Assembly (NCBI GenBank): GCA_016213625.1
Contig: JACQZZ010000020.1
Span: forward strand, 1-32,760
Length of the DNA stretch: 32,760 bases
DNA from: Actinomycetota bacterium
GTDB lineage: Bacteria > Actinomycetota > Acidimicrobiia > Acidimicrobiales > Ilumatobacteraceae
Reading direction: 5' to 3'
Shown: piece after piece, positions 23,566-30,174 of the stretch
Layout of the letters: each line of letters begins with the position of its first letter
How positions within the stretch are numbered: position 1 is the first letter of the stretch
Program-made: the position numbers and the translations under genes
The notes under the pieces: model-generated
Database searches by the model: none
The model's input: only the letters and a program-made list of their open reading frames with translations
Told to the model about the DNA's origin: nothing

Positions 23566-23928
23566 TCAGTGGTCCGTGAAGATGCAGAACTCGTTGCCGT
23601 CGGGGTCGGCGCACACCCGCCACTCGAACCCGCTGTCGAGGGTGTTGCGCTGCACCAGCTTCCCGCCCAGTTCCTCGATGCGGCGCTGCGCGTGGTCGAG
23701 GCCGCCCACGGAGATGTCGAGGTGCGTCTCGGTGTGGTGCCCGAGCTTGGCGTGCACCCGTTGGAACCCCAGGTTCACGCCGCCGTCCGTATCGGGCTGG
23801 AGCCACACGATGCCCGAACCCGGATCGTCCTCCTTGATGTCGACCCCGAGGAAGCTCGACCAGAACATCACCAGGTGCTGTGGTTGCTCGGTGTTGATGA
23901 TGATGGTGCGGATGCGTGGCGAGGCCAT
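23566..23928 (-). CDS. VOC (glyoxalase/dioxygenase fold) protein
   Basis: A 120-aa protein with paired beta-alpha-beta-beta-beta modules. IRTIIINTEQPQHLVMFWSS starts the first, and WRVCADPDGNEFCIFT ends the second with the usual Glu metal-ligand position. HHTETHLDISVGGLDHAQRR lies at the module junction with His residues that could bind metal. It is closer to the general Glyoxalase_6-like group than to ArsI. It begins 3 bp after the acr3 stop and is the fourth gene of the operon. Substrate unknown. Confidence 0.8.
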   Translation of the reverse strand: MASPRIRTIIINTEQPQHLVMFWSSFLGVDIKEDDPGSGIVWLQPDTDGGVNLGFQRVHAKLGHHTETHLDISVGGLDHAQRRIEELGGKLVQRNTLDSGFEWRVCADPDGNEFCIFTDH

Positions 23929-23931
23929 GCC

Positions 23932-25014
23932 TCAAGTCTCGCGCCGCGCGCCGTCGGAGTAGTAGCGACGTTTCGCCCACAGCGACACGTAGACCAACCC
24001 CACGAGCGCGGGCACCTCGATGAGCGGACCCACCACACCGGCCAAGGCCTGGCCCGATGACACGCCGAACACGCCGATGGCCACGGCGATGGCCAGCTCG
24101 AAGTTGTTGCCGGCGGCCGTGAACGCGACGGCCGCGTTGCGGTCGTACGGCAGCCGGGCGCGCAACCCGAGGCCGAACGCCCCGAACCACATGATGGCGA
24201 AGTAGGCGATGAGCGGCAGTGCGATGCGCACCACGTCGAGCGGCTGGTTGGTGATGCGGTCGCCCTGCAGCGCGAACAGCAGCACGATGGTGAACAGCAG
24301 TCCGTACAGCGCCACCGGGCCGATGCGTGGAAGGAACCGATGCTCGTACCATTCGACGCCCTTGGTGCGTTCGCCGATGGTGCGCGTGAGGTATCCGGCG
24401 AGCAGGGGGATGCCCAGGAAGATGAGCACCGACTTGGCGATCTCCCACACCGTCACGTCGATGCCGTCGCTGGAGAGACCCAGCCAGCCGGGCAGCAGCT
24501 CGAGGTAGAAGTAGCCGAGCAGCGAGTAGGCGACGATCTGGATGAGGGAGTTCACCGCCACCAGCACTGCCGCCAGTTCACGATTGCCCGACGCGAGGTC
24601 GATCCAGATGAGCACCATCGCGATGCACGGCGCGATGCCCACGATGATGAGGCCGGTGCGGTACTCGGGCAGATCGCTCAGGGTGAGCCACGCGAGCGAG
24701 AACATCACTGCCGGACCCACCAGCCAACTCATCACCAGCGACAACACAATCGGCCGCCGGTCGGCGGTGACATGGCCGATGGCGGAGTACTTCACCTTGG
24801 CCAGCACCGGATACATCATCAGCAGCAGGCCAAGTGCGATGGGCAACGACACCGTGCCGACCTTCACCTTGTCGAGCTGGTCGTCGAGCCCGGGGAAGAT
24901 GCGACCGAGCGCCAGCCCCAGTGCCATCGCCAGGCCGATCCACAGCGGCAGGAACCGATCCAGCGTGGACAGGCGCGCCGCCACGGGCGCTGGTGCGGGC
25001 GCGGCAACGGTCAT
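23932..25014 (-). CDS. acr3: Arsenite efflux permease ACR3
   Basis: A 360-aa integral membrane protein with about ten helices that exports arsenite. The essential Cys is at residue 130 in GLIIVGIAPCIAMVLIW. The later helix-break motif AAGNNFELAIAVAIGVFG and the end VGPLIEVPALVGLVYVSLW are characteristic of ACR3 rather than ArsB. ATG 25014 overlaps the dioxygenase stop (ATGA). Arsenite would be produced inside the cell by ArsI from organoarsenicals or by an arsenate reductase, which is not encoded in this window. Confidence 0.95.
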   Translation of the reverse strand: MTVAAPAPAPVAARLSTLDRFLPLWIGLAMALGLALGRIFPGLDDQLDKVKVGTVSLPIALGLLLMMYPVLAKVKYSAIGHVTADRRPIVLSLVMSWLVGPAVMFSLAWLTLSDLPEYRTGLIIVGIAPCIAMVLIWIDLASGNRELAAVLVAVNSLIQIVAYSLLGYFYLELLPGWLGLSSDGIDVTVWEIAKSVLIFLGIPLLAGYLTRTIGERTKGVEWYEHRFLPRIGPVALYGLLFTIVLLFALQGDRITNQPLDVVRIALPLIAYFAIMWFGAFGLGLRARLPYDRNAAVAFTAAGNNFELAIAVAIGVFGVSSGQALAGVVGPLIEVPALVGLVYVSLWAKRRYYSDGARRET

Positions 25015-26021
25015 GTGTTGGACTCTACGGCGGGCGTGGCCACGCCGCCTCGGAGGCCGTCCTCCAGCGAGGTGAATCGATGCGCTGCCATCCACAGTCG
25101 CAGCAGATGGCGGCGTTCGGCCGGGTCGGGATCGTCCTCGTACGCCTCGCGCGCGTGCAGGATGCGGCCGTTGTTCAACAGCTGCACGTCGCCCGGTTGG
25201 AAGTCCATCTCGATGTGGAAGGTTGGGTCGTTGGCGAGCGCCTCGAGCAGCTCCATCGCCTCGAGCTGCGCGGGGGTGAGGCGAGGCACCTCGGGGTGCT
25301 GCTGCGCGTCGCGGATGTACCAACCCAGGTAGAACACGCGCGGCACGCCGCCGATGTCGTTGATGGGGGCGAGCATGAAGAACGGTTGCTCTCCGGCGGG
25401 GATGTCGCCCTGCCGGTCCCACCCGGTGGGCTGATACAACGCCTCCAGCAGGTCGGGTCGGGTGCGCAGGATCTCGTTGTAGAGCGCCCACGAGCTGACG
25501 AGGCGACTCTCGCCGCCGCTGCGCGCCCGGTGCAGGCAGAGCAGACCGATGATGTCGGCGCCGTCGGTGTGGAAGTCCTGCCGCTCGCGTGTGCGGTACA
25601 GGCGCACCTTGCCGGCATCGGGTGGCAACCGTTCGTCGCGTACGTGGGTGAGCAGCTCGGCTTCCTTGTTCTGGCCGACGAGCGTGCCGAAGTGCGAGCC
25701 GAGACCGGCGTACGCCAACTCGGTCTCGTGTTCGGTGAGCACGTCGATGGGGAAGCGGCGCAGCAGGAGGAACCCGCGGCCCGACTCCAACTGGTGCGAC
25801 CACTCGGCCACGTGTGCGGCGAGGGTGGGCAGGACGAACGTGTCTCGCGCCACGGTTGCCACCGTGACCCCGGCGGCCGCGGCCGACCGGGTGGTGGCGA
25901 CGAGCTCGTCGCGCTGTGCGTCGGTGAACTCGACGCACCATGACGTGTCGGCCTGCACGTCGGCGGTGCGCCACACCGCAGCACCGTGCTGCGGTGTGCG
26001 CACTCGCTGATCGGTGGTCAC
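25011..26021 (-). CDS. TauD/TfdA-like Fe(II)/2-oxoglutarate dioxygenase inside the arsenic operon
   Basis: A 336-aa enzyme. The iron-binding triad is visible as FHTDGAD (His151, Asp153) and RILHAREAYE (His289), and Arg304/Arg308 in RRHLLRLW fit the 2-oxoglutarate carboxylate site. GRGFLLLRRFPID near residue 81 and PFFMLAPINDIGGVPRVFY near 213 are typical TauD-superfamily strands. It lies between arsI (7-bp gap) and acr3 (4-bp overlap), so it is cotranscribed with both. I do not know of such a dioxygenase as a standard arsenic-resistance enzyme. Hydroxylation or cleavage of an organoarsenical is a reasonable hypothesis; an unrelated catabolic role cannot be excluded. GTG 26021 is the best available start. 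Confidence 0.85.
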   Translation of the reverse strand: MTTDQRVRTPQHGAAVWRTADVQADTSWCVEFTDAQRDELVATTRSAAAAGVTVATVARDTFVLPTLAAHVAEWSHQLESGRGFLLLRRFPIDVLTEHETELAYAGLGSHFGTLVGQNKEAELLTHVRDERLPPDAGKVRLYRTRERQDFHTDGADIIGLLCLHRARSGGESRLVSSWALYNEILRTRPDLLEALYQPTGWDRQGDIPAGEQPFFMLAPINDIGGVPRVFYLGWYIRDAQQHPEVPRLTPAQLEAMELLEALANDPTFHIEMDFQPGDVQLLNNGRILHAREAYEDDPDPAERRHLLRLWMAAHRFTSLEDGLRGGVATPAVESNT

Positions 26022-26028
26022 CCCGCGC

Positions 26029-26490
26029 TCAGCAGCAGGCGGTGGGCTTGGCGCCCACCGACACGGTTTCGGCGGCGGGGGTGCAGCACGCGGCGTCGGC
26101 CGACTCGTCGGCGGGGCGCATGACCGGGGCGTCGGCCAGCACCGTGTAGACCTCCCACGGCTCGGCGTCGGGCCCGTGCACCCACACCTTGTCCTGCACC
26201 GCGTAGCAACACGTGGTCTGCTCCTCGATGTCGGTGGCGAGGCCCTCGGCCTGCAGACGGGTGATGGCCTCGGTGACCAGTTCGGTGGACTCCACCTCGA
26301 CGCCCAGGTGGTTCAGCGAACCAGGCGTGCCGCCACCGGCGATGAGCACCAGCTTCAGCGGCGGCTCGGCGATGGCGAAGTTGGCGTAGCCCTCGCGCAC
26401 CTTGGCGGGGCCGGTGCCGAACAGCTTGGTGTAGAAGGTGATGGCCTGGTCGAGATCGCCGACGTTCAGGGCCAGTTGGACTCGTGACAT
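26029..26490 (-). CDS. arsI: ArsI/CadI-type VOC metalloenzyme (C-As lyase-like)
   Basis: A 153-aa protein very similar in layout to CadI/ArsI. MSRVQLALNVGDLDQAITFY and YANFAIAEPPLKLVLI are hallmark segments, His61 (LNHLGVEVES) and Glu113 (EPWEVYTVL) with Gln5 fit the metal site, and the vicinal pair Cys94-Cys95 (TTCCYAVQDKVW) fits the trivalent-arsenic site of C-As lyases. Known ArsI enzymes split the C-As bond of methylarsenite or aromatic arsenicals, using O2 and Fe(II), to give arsenite. The tail adds two more Cys pairs (135-136 and 152-153), which is unusual. ATG 26490 is preceded by AAGGAG. It is the first gene of the six-gene minus-strand operon. Confidence 0.88.
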   Translation of the reverse strand: MSRVQLALNVGDLDQAITFYTKLFGTGPAKVREGYANFAIAEPPLKLVLIAGGGTPGSLNHLGVEVESTELVTEAITRLQAEGLATDIEEQTTCCYAVQDKVWVHGPDAEPWEVYTVLADAPVMRPADESADAACCTPAAETVSVGAKPTACC

Positions 26491-26533
26491 GAGGTGCTCC
26501 TTGATCGGTGACGATCTGCAGCACCGGTGTGCT

Positions 26534-26553
26534 ACATTGACGACCGTCAATGT
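26534..26553. promoter_or_regulatory. Palindromic ArsR operator
   Basis: ACATTGACG-AC-CGTCAATGT: perfect 9-bp arms around a 2-bp centre. It covers the expected transcription start of arsI and overlaps TTGACG (26537-26542), a possible -35 for arsR, so one bound dimer could repress both directions. A further half-site-like stretch (ATTGTCAAT, 26578-26586) overlaps the arsI -35. Confidence 0.8.
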
Positions 26554-26557
26554 GTTG

Positions 26558-26585
26558 ATCATACCCATTCATCGATGATTGTCAA
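26558..26585 (-). promoter_or_regulatory. Strong promoter of the arsI operon
   Basis: TTGACA (26585-26580) and TATGAT (26563-26558) are separated by 16 bp on the minus strand, near sigma-70-type consensus and clearly the best promoter in the window. The transcript would start near 26550, inside the operator palindrome. Confidence 0.8.
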
Positions 26586-26605
26586 TACAGAGATCGGAGA
26601 TTCTC

Positions 26606-26947
26606 ATGGCGAGCCCCTCGAAGCAGATCACCATCGCGTCGGTGTGTTGCGCGCCGGTCGGTAGCGCCGATTTCGACGAGGCCGATGCCGCGGAACTCGC
26701 GAAGGGATTCGCCGCACTGTCGGATCCCGTGCGACTGCATCTGCTGTCGCTCGTCGCCGCCGGCGGCCTGAACGGCGCCTGCGTGTGCGACCTCGTCGAA
26801 CCGTCGGGCCGCTCGCAGCCCACGGTGAGCCATCACCTGAAGGTGCTGCGCGAAGCCGGTCTGGTCACCAGCGAGAAACGGGGCACGTGGGCCTGGTACC
26901 ACGTGGTGCCCGAGCGCCTGCAGCAGTTGCGCACCGCCCTCGCCTGA
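26606..26947 (+). CDS. arsR: ArsR-family arsenic-responsive repressor
   Basis: A 113-aa winged-helix repressor. A vicinal Cys pair at residues 14-15 (SVCCAPV) near the N-terminus and CVCDL at the start of the metal-site helix are probable As(III) ligands. PTVSHHLKVLREAGLVTSEK is the recognition helix region and RGTWAWYHVVPE the wing. ATG 26606 is preceded by GGAGA. It is divergent from the arsI operon, with the shared palindromic operator between them; binding of trivalent arsenic or an organoarsenical would release it. The exact inducer depends on Cys geometry and cannot be read from sequence. Confidence 0.92.
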   Translation: MASPSKQITIASVCCAPVGSADFDEADAAELAKGFAALSDPVRLHLLSLVAAGGLNGACVCDLVEPSGRSQPTVSHHLKVLREAGLVTSEKRGTWAWYHVVPERLQQLRTALA

Positions 26948-26990
26948 ACACCGCGTCGCGCCGATCCGGGTCTGACCCGCTGAGCGCGCC

Positions 26991-27041
26991 GGGACGAATC
27001 AGACCGAGAAGCCGTCTTGGGACGATTCAGCCCGAGAAGCC
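26991..27041. repeat. Two 23-bp near-identical direct repeats
   Basis: GGGACGAATCAGACCGAGAA (26991 onward, ending GCC at 27013) recurs at 27019-27041 with two mismatches; the period is 28 bp. Located between the convergent arsR and DMT-permease genes. No hairpin with a U-tract is evident, so function is unknown. Confidence 0.6.
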
Positions 27042-27048
27042 AGGTCGC

Positions 27049-28068
27049 TCAGTGGGTGTGGCGGTGATGGATGTCGGGCAGATGCTCGTGCGCGTGGGCG
27101 AGCACCAGATGACGGTGCTGCTGGCCGTCGAGCACCTCGATGGTGCCCGGAGCGTGGTGGGGGTCGTCGGTGTCGATGGGGTGGGTGTGTTCGAACGGCT
27201 CGTGCGTGTGCGCGTGTACGTGCCGACCGCTCGCCACCAGCAGCACACCGGTGAGCGACACGCCGAACGCCACCAGCAGCGTGCGCGTGGGCGCTTCGCC
27301 GTTCAGCGGCCAGGCCAACACGGCGCCGATGAACGGCGCCAAGGCGAAGATGGTCTGGCCCCTGGCCGCGCCGACGAGTCGTGCGCCGGTGATCCACATC
27401 GTGATGGAGACGCCGTACCCCAGCGCGCCGATGCACAGCGCGACGACGATGACCCGAGCGCTCGGCACGCCGGTGAGCGCCAACCCCAACACGAGGTTCA
27501 CGGTGCCGGCGACGACACCCTTCGTCAACGTGATCTGCGCCGGGCTGTACGAGTCGAGGCTGGCAGTGATGGCATTGTCGATGCCCCAGCAGATGCAGGC
27601 GCCGAGCACCAGCAATGCGCCGGCGGTGAAGCCACTTCCCGTGCCTGCGAGGACGACGCCACCTGCCACGACGGTGACGATGCCCACGGCGGTGCGCGCG
27701 CCGATGTGCTCGTGCAGGAACAGCCAGGCGATGACGGCCGTGGCCACCAGTTCGAGGTTGAGCAGCAACGACACCGTGCCCGCAGGCGTGCGGTCGAGCG
27801 CCAGCACCAGGAGCACCGGGGCGACACCGCCTCCCACGGCCACGGCCAACGCGAGACGGGCGCGCTGCGGCGTGGTGGCGCTCGGCCGCGGGTCGCGGAG
27901 GGCGATGGGGGCGACCGCCAGAGCGGCACCCAGGTAGAGCAGGCCGGCGAGCACCACGGCGCCCGCGTCGTCGACGAGCAACTTGATGGCCGGCGTCGCG
28001 GCGCCGAACAGCACAGCCGCGCCGGCACACCACGCCCATCCGTGTCGCTGCGATCGGCTGCCGGTCAC
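27049..28068 (-). CDS. EamA/DMT-family permease with His-rich tail
   Basis: A 339-aa drug/metabolite transporter with ten hydrophobic segments in two EamA repeats (RTPAGTVSLLLNLELVATAV, then IAWLFLHEHIGA in the first; GARLVGAARGQTIFALAPFI in the second). The last 58 residues are hydrophilic with 17 His (clusters HVHAHTH, HHAP, HRH, HAHEH, HHRHTH) plus Asp/Glu, a metal-binding-like cytoplasmic tail. The tail suggests a role with Zn, Ni or Co, or metal sensing, but substrate is unknown. GTG 28068 is chosen because TACCGT lies six bases upstream; the longer frame to 28113 would overlap the promoter of the divergent gene. Confidence 0.83.
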   Translation of the reverse strand: MTGSRSQRHGWAWCAGAAVLFGAATPAIKLLVDDAGAVVLAGLLYLGAALAVAPIALRDPRPSATTPQRARLALAVAVGGGVAPVLLVLALDRTPAGTVSLLLNLELVATAVIAWLFLHEHIGARTAVGIVTVVAGGVVLAGTGSGFTAGALLVLGACICWGIDNAITASLDSYSPAQITLTKGVVAGTVNLVLGLALTGVPSARVIVVALCIGALGYGVSITMWITGARLVGAARGQTIFALAPFIGAVLAWPLNGEAPTRTLLVAFGVSLTGVLLVASGRHVHAHTHEPFEHTHPIDTDDPHHAPGTIEVLDGQQHRHLVLAHAHEHLPDIHHRHTH

Positions 28069-28074
28069 GGTTCC

Positions 28075-28080
28075 ACGGTA
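28075..28080 (-). promoter_or_regulatory. -10 element of the DMT permease gene
   Basis: TACCGT on the minus strand, 6 bp before GTG 28068. Confidence 0.5.
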
Positions 28081-28121
28081 CCAACCGGGGAATCCGGATG
28101 ACCGTGCTCCCAAGCCAGAGG

Positions 28122-28127
28122 TAACGT
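28122..28127 (+). promoter_or_regulatory. -10 element of the PaiB-like gene
   Basis: TAACGT, 6 bp before ATG 28134; leaderless spacing. Confidence 0.5.
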
Positions 28128-28133
28128 CCGGCC

Positions 28134-28775
28134 ATGTACACCCCGGTGCACTTCCGAATCGAGGACCTCGACGAGTGCCTCGACATCGTGGAGCAGCGAG
28201 CCTTCGCCACGCTGGTGATCAGCGTCGACGACGCGTTGGAGGCCACACCGATTCCGTGGGTGGTGCGCCGCGGGCCACTTGGATCCGCACGCCTGTTGGG
28301 GCACGTCTCCAAGGCGAACCCCATGGCTCGACTGGCCGACGAGACCTCCGCGCTCGTGATCGTCGATCTCGTCGACGGCTACGTGAGCCCGAGCTGGTAT
28401 CCGTCGAAGGCCGAGCACGGGCGAGTGGTGCCGACGTGGAACTACGTGAGTGTGCATCTGCACGGTGAGGTGCGGTGCGTCACCGACGAGCACTGGGTGC
28501 GCGACCAGGTGCGCCGGTTGACGGACCGCCACGAAGCGACGAACGCCGAGCCGTGGTCGATGGACGACGCACCCGCCGACTTCATCGACACCATGCTGCG
28601 AGGCATCGTGGGCCTCGAGTTCCTCGTGGAGCGCGCGGAGGGCAAGGCCAAGCTCAGCCAGAACCGCAGCGCCACCGACGTGGCAGGTGTGGTGCGCTGG
28701 TTGCAGGCTGTGCCGGGCGCCGACGCGCTCGTGTACGAAATGGTGCAACGATCGATGGTCGAGGAGGAACCATGA
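28134..28775 (+). CDS. paiB: PaiB-like FMN-binding protein
   Basis: A 213-aa split-barrel flavin-binding protein. The start MYTPVHFR, LLGHVSKANP, YVSPSWYPSKAEHGRVVPTW and LSQNRSATD are landmark motifs of PaiB. The family is named for a Bacillus protein reported to repress sporulation and protease genes, but biochemical roles are poorly defined and a flavin/haem-related reductase-like activity is possible. ATG 28134 is set by TAACGT six bases upstream. It is cotranscribed with a monooxygenase-like gene (ATGA overlap). Confidence 0.88.
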   Translation: MYTPVHFRIEDLDECLDIVEQRAFATLVISVDDALEATPIPWVVRRGPLGSARLLGHVSKANPMARLADETSALVIVDLVDGYVSPSWYPSKAEHGRVVPTWNYVSVHLHGEVRCVTDEHWVRDQVRRLTDRHEATNAEPWSMDDAPADFIDTMLRGIVGLEFLVERAEGKAKLSQNRSATDVAGVVRWLQAVPGADALVYEMVQRSMVEEEP

Positions 28776-29086
28776 CCCGTCAGATCATCACCGTGTTCCG
28801 CAATCGACTCGCCGCCGATGCCACCGACGAGTACGCCGCGCTGTCACCGCACATCCTCGCGTTGGCGCGCGACATGCCCGGATTCGTGGACGCCAAGACG
28901 TTCAGCGCGCCCGACGGCGAGCGGGTCACCATCGTGACCTTCGCCGACCAGGCCTCGCACGACGCGTGGCGCGATCAGCCCGAGCACCGCGCTGCGCAGC
29001 GGCGGGGGATCGAGGCGTTCTACGACGAGTACTCGATACAGGTGGCCGCCATCGAGTACGAGCGCCGCTTCACCCGGCAGACCTGA
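28772..29086 (+). CDS. Antibiotic-biosynthesis-monooxygenase (ABM) fold protein
   Basis: A 104-aa ferredoxin-like-fold protein. IITVFRNRLAADATDEYAAL, ARDMPGFVDAKTFSAPDGER and VTIVTFADQASHDAWRDQPE follow the ABM pattern (strand, helix, GF-x-x-x-K/R-x-F strand, W-x-x-P-E-H helix). Such proteins are cofactor-free oxygenases or haem-degrading/quinone-oxidising enzymes. ATG 28772 has GAGGAGG just upstream and overlaps the paiB stop. Confidence 0.8.
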   Translation: MTRQIITVFRNRLAADATDEYAALSPHILALARDMPGFVDAKTFSAPDGERVTIVTFADQASHDAWRDQPEHRAAQRRGIEAFYDEYSIQVAAIEYERRFTRQT

Positions 29087-29103
29087 GAGGTCCCGGCCGC
29101 CGG

Positions 29104-30117
29104 TCAGGGCTTGGGGTGGGCGAGCAGGAAGTCGACCATGCCTGCCGACAGTGGGTACGGCGGAGCCGGCATCGCGATGTTCGGGATGTGGCTGCCGCCC
29201 TCCATGGTCCACAGTGCCACGTCGATACCGGCCGGGCAGCCGTCGAACAACTCGGTGGAGGTCTCCGGCCCGGGCAATGTCTGCTCGAGGTCGAGCCCCT
29301 CCTCGGCCGGCGTGGCGGTGGCACCGCAGCCGTTGTACTGCGCCCAGGTGGACACCGTCTGGCGAGCGCCGGGGAATGCGCTGGGCATGATCGGCAGCTG
29401 GTCGCCCTCGTAGGCGATGGTCTCGTCGGCCGTGCCGTGCACCTGCAACACGCTCACCGGTTCCGACGGGTCGCAGTCGGCCTGGTCGAGGTAGGTGGCG
29501 CCGGCGAGTGAGGCGATGGCGGCGAAGCGGTCGGCGGCCTCGCAGGCCAGGCGATACGACATGAAGCCGCCGTTGCTGTGGCCCATCACGTACACGCGCT
29601 TGGGGTCCACCTCGTACGTCTCGCCCACCGAGTCGATGACCGACAGGATGTAGCCGACGTCGTCGACCTCGCTGGCCACTCCGCAGCATCCGTCGGTGGC
29701 GTTCCAGAACGTGCGGCCGATCTGGTTGAGCGTGCCATCGAGGTGCACGTACAGGAAGCCGCGCGATTCGGCGAGCGGCTGGACCTGGAAGTACGCCTCC
29801 TGGATGTCGCCACTGGCGCCGAATCCGTGCAGCAGGATGATCAGCGGCATCGCGGTGGACCCGTCGTACGAGGACGGCACGAACACCTCGAACGGACGAG
29901 CCGAGTCAGGAGCAGCGGTGTCGGCGACGGTGGTCTCGGCCCCGGCGGTCGTGTCGGGTGTCGTGTCGGGTGTCGTGTCGAGTGTCGTGTCGGGGAGAGT
30001 GTCTGGTGCCGTCGTGGTCTCGACCGCAGCAGTGTCCACCGCGGCGTCGTCGTTGGAAGAACCGCACGCGGCGAGCGTGACGAGAGCGATGGCCAGCACT
30101 GCGAGGGATCGACGCAT
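29104..30117 (-). CDS. Esterase/depolymerase-like alpha/beta-hydrolase lipoprotein
   Basis: A 337-aa exported lipoprotein. A signal peptide with lipobox (LVTLAAC) is followed by a low-complexity Thr/Pro/Asp linker (residues ~35-70) and an LpqC/PHB-depolymerase-type catalytic domain. The oxyanion region is IILLHGFGASGD, the nucleophile elbow VMGHSNGGFMS, the probable acid lies in VHGTADETIAYEG, and the catalytic His in MEGGSHIPNIA. Several Cys (GCCGVAS, NGCGA, DGCPAG) may form disulfides. It probably hydrolyses polyester or feruloyl-type esters outside the cell. ATG 30117 has TACATT six bases upstream. Confidence 0.87.
   Translation of the reverse strand: MRRSLAVLAIALVTLAACGSSNDDAAVDTAAVETTTAPDTLPDTTLDTTPDTTPDTTAGAETTVADTAAPDSARPFEVFVPSSYDGSTAMPLIILLHGFGASGDIQEAYFQVQPLAESRGFLYVHLDGTLNQIGRTFWNATDGCCGVASEVDDVGYILSVIDSVGETYEVDPKRVYVMGHSNGGFMSYRLACEAADRFAAIASLAGATYLDQADCDPSEPVSVLQVHGTADETIAYEGDQLPIMPSAFPGARQTVSTWAQYNGCGATATPAEEGLDLEQTLPGPETSTELFDGCPAGIDVALWTMEGGSHIPNIAMPAPPYPLSAGMVDFLLAHPKP
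29948..29995. repeat. 12-bp tandem repeat encoding the lipoprotein linker
   Basis: Unit GTCGTGTCGGGT occurs about four times with small changes, encoding TPDT-type tetrapeptides on the minus strand. Copy-number change would alter linker length by four residues without frameshift. Confidence 0.75.
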
Positions 30118-30123
30118 GCGAGC

Positions 30124-30129
30124 AATGTA
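30124..30129 (-). promoter_or_regulatory. -10 element of the esterase gene
   Basis: TACATT on the minus strand, 6 bp before ATG 30117. Confidence 0.5.
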
Positions 30130-30161
30130 GAGGCGTCTTCGCCGTTCGTCGCCTCGGGAAC

Positions 30162-30167
30162 TACCTT
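30162..30167 (+). promoter_or_regulatory. -10 element of the arylamine N-acetyltransferase gene
   Basis: TACCTT, 7 bp before GTG 30175; leaderless spacing and the main reason for that start choice. Confidence 0.5.
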
Positions 30168-30174
30168 TGATCTC

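Noticed and set aside
25015..25974. Extension of the ACR3 frame to 680 aa
   Set aside because: It overlaps the dioxygenase gene in another frame and is Arg/His-rich shadow sequence; ACR3 proteins are about 350-400 aa.
29948..29995. CRISPR-like array
   Set aside because: Units are 12 bp without spacers and encode a Thr/Pro/Asp linker in frame.
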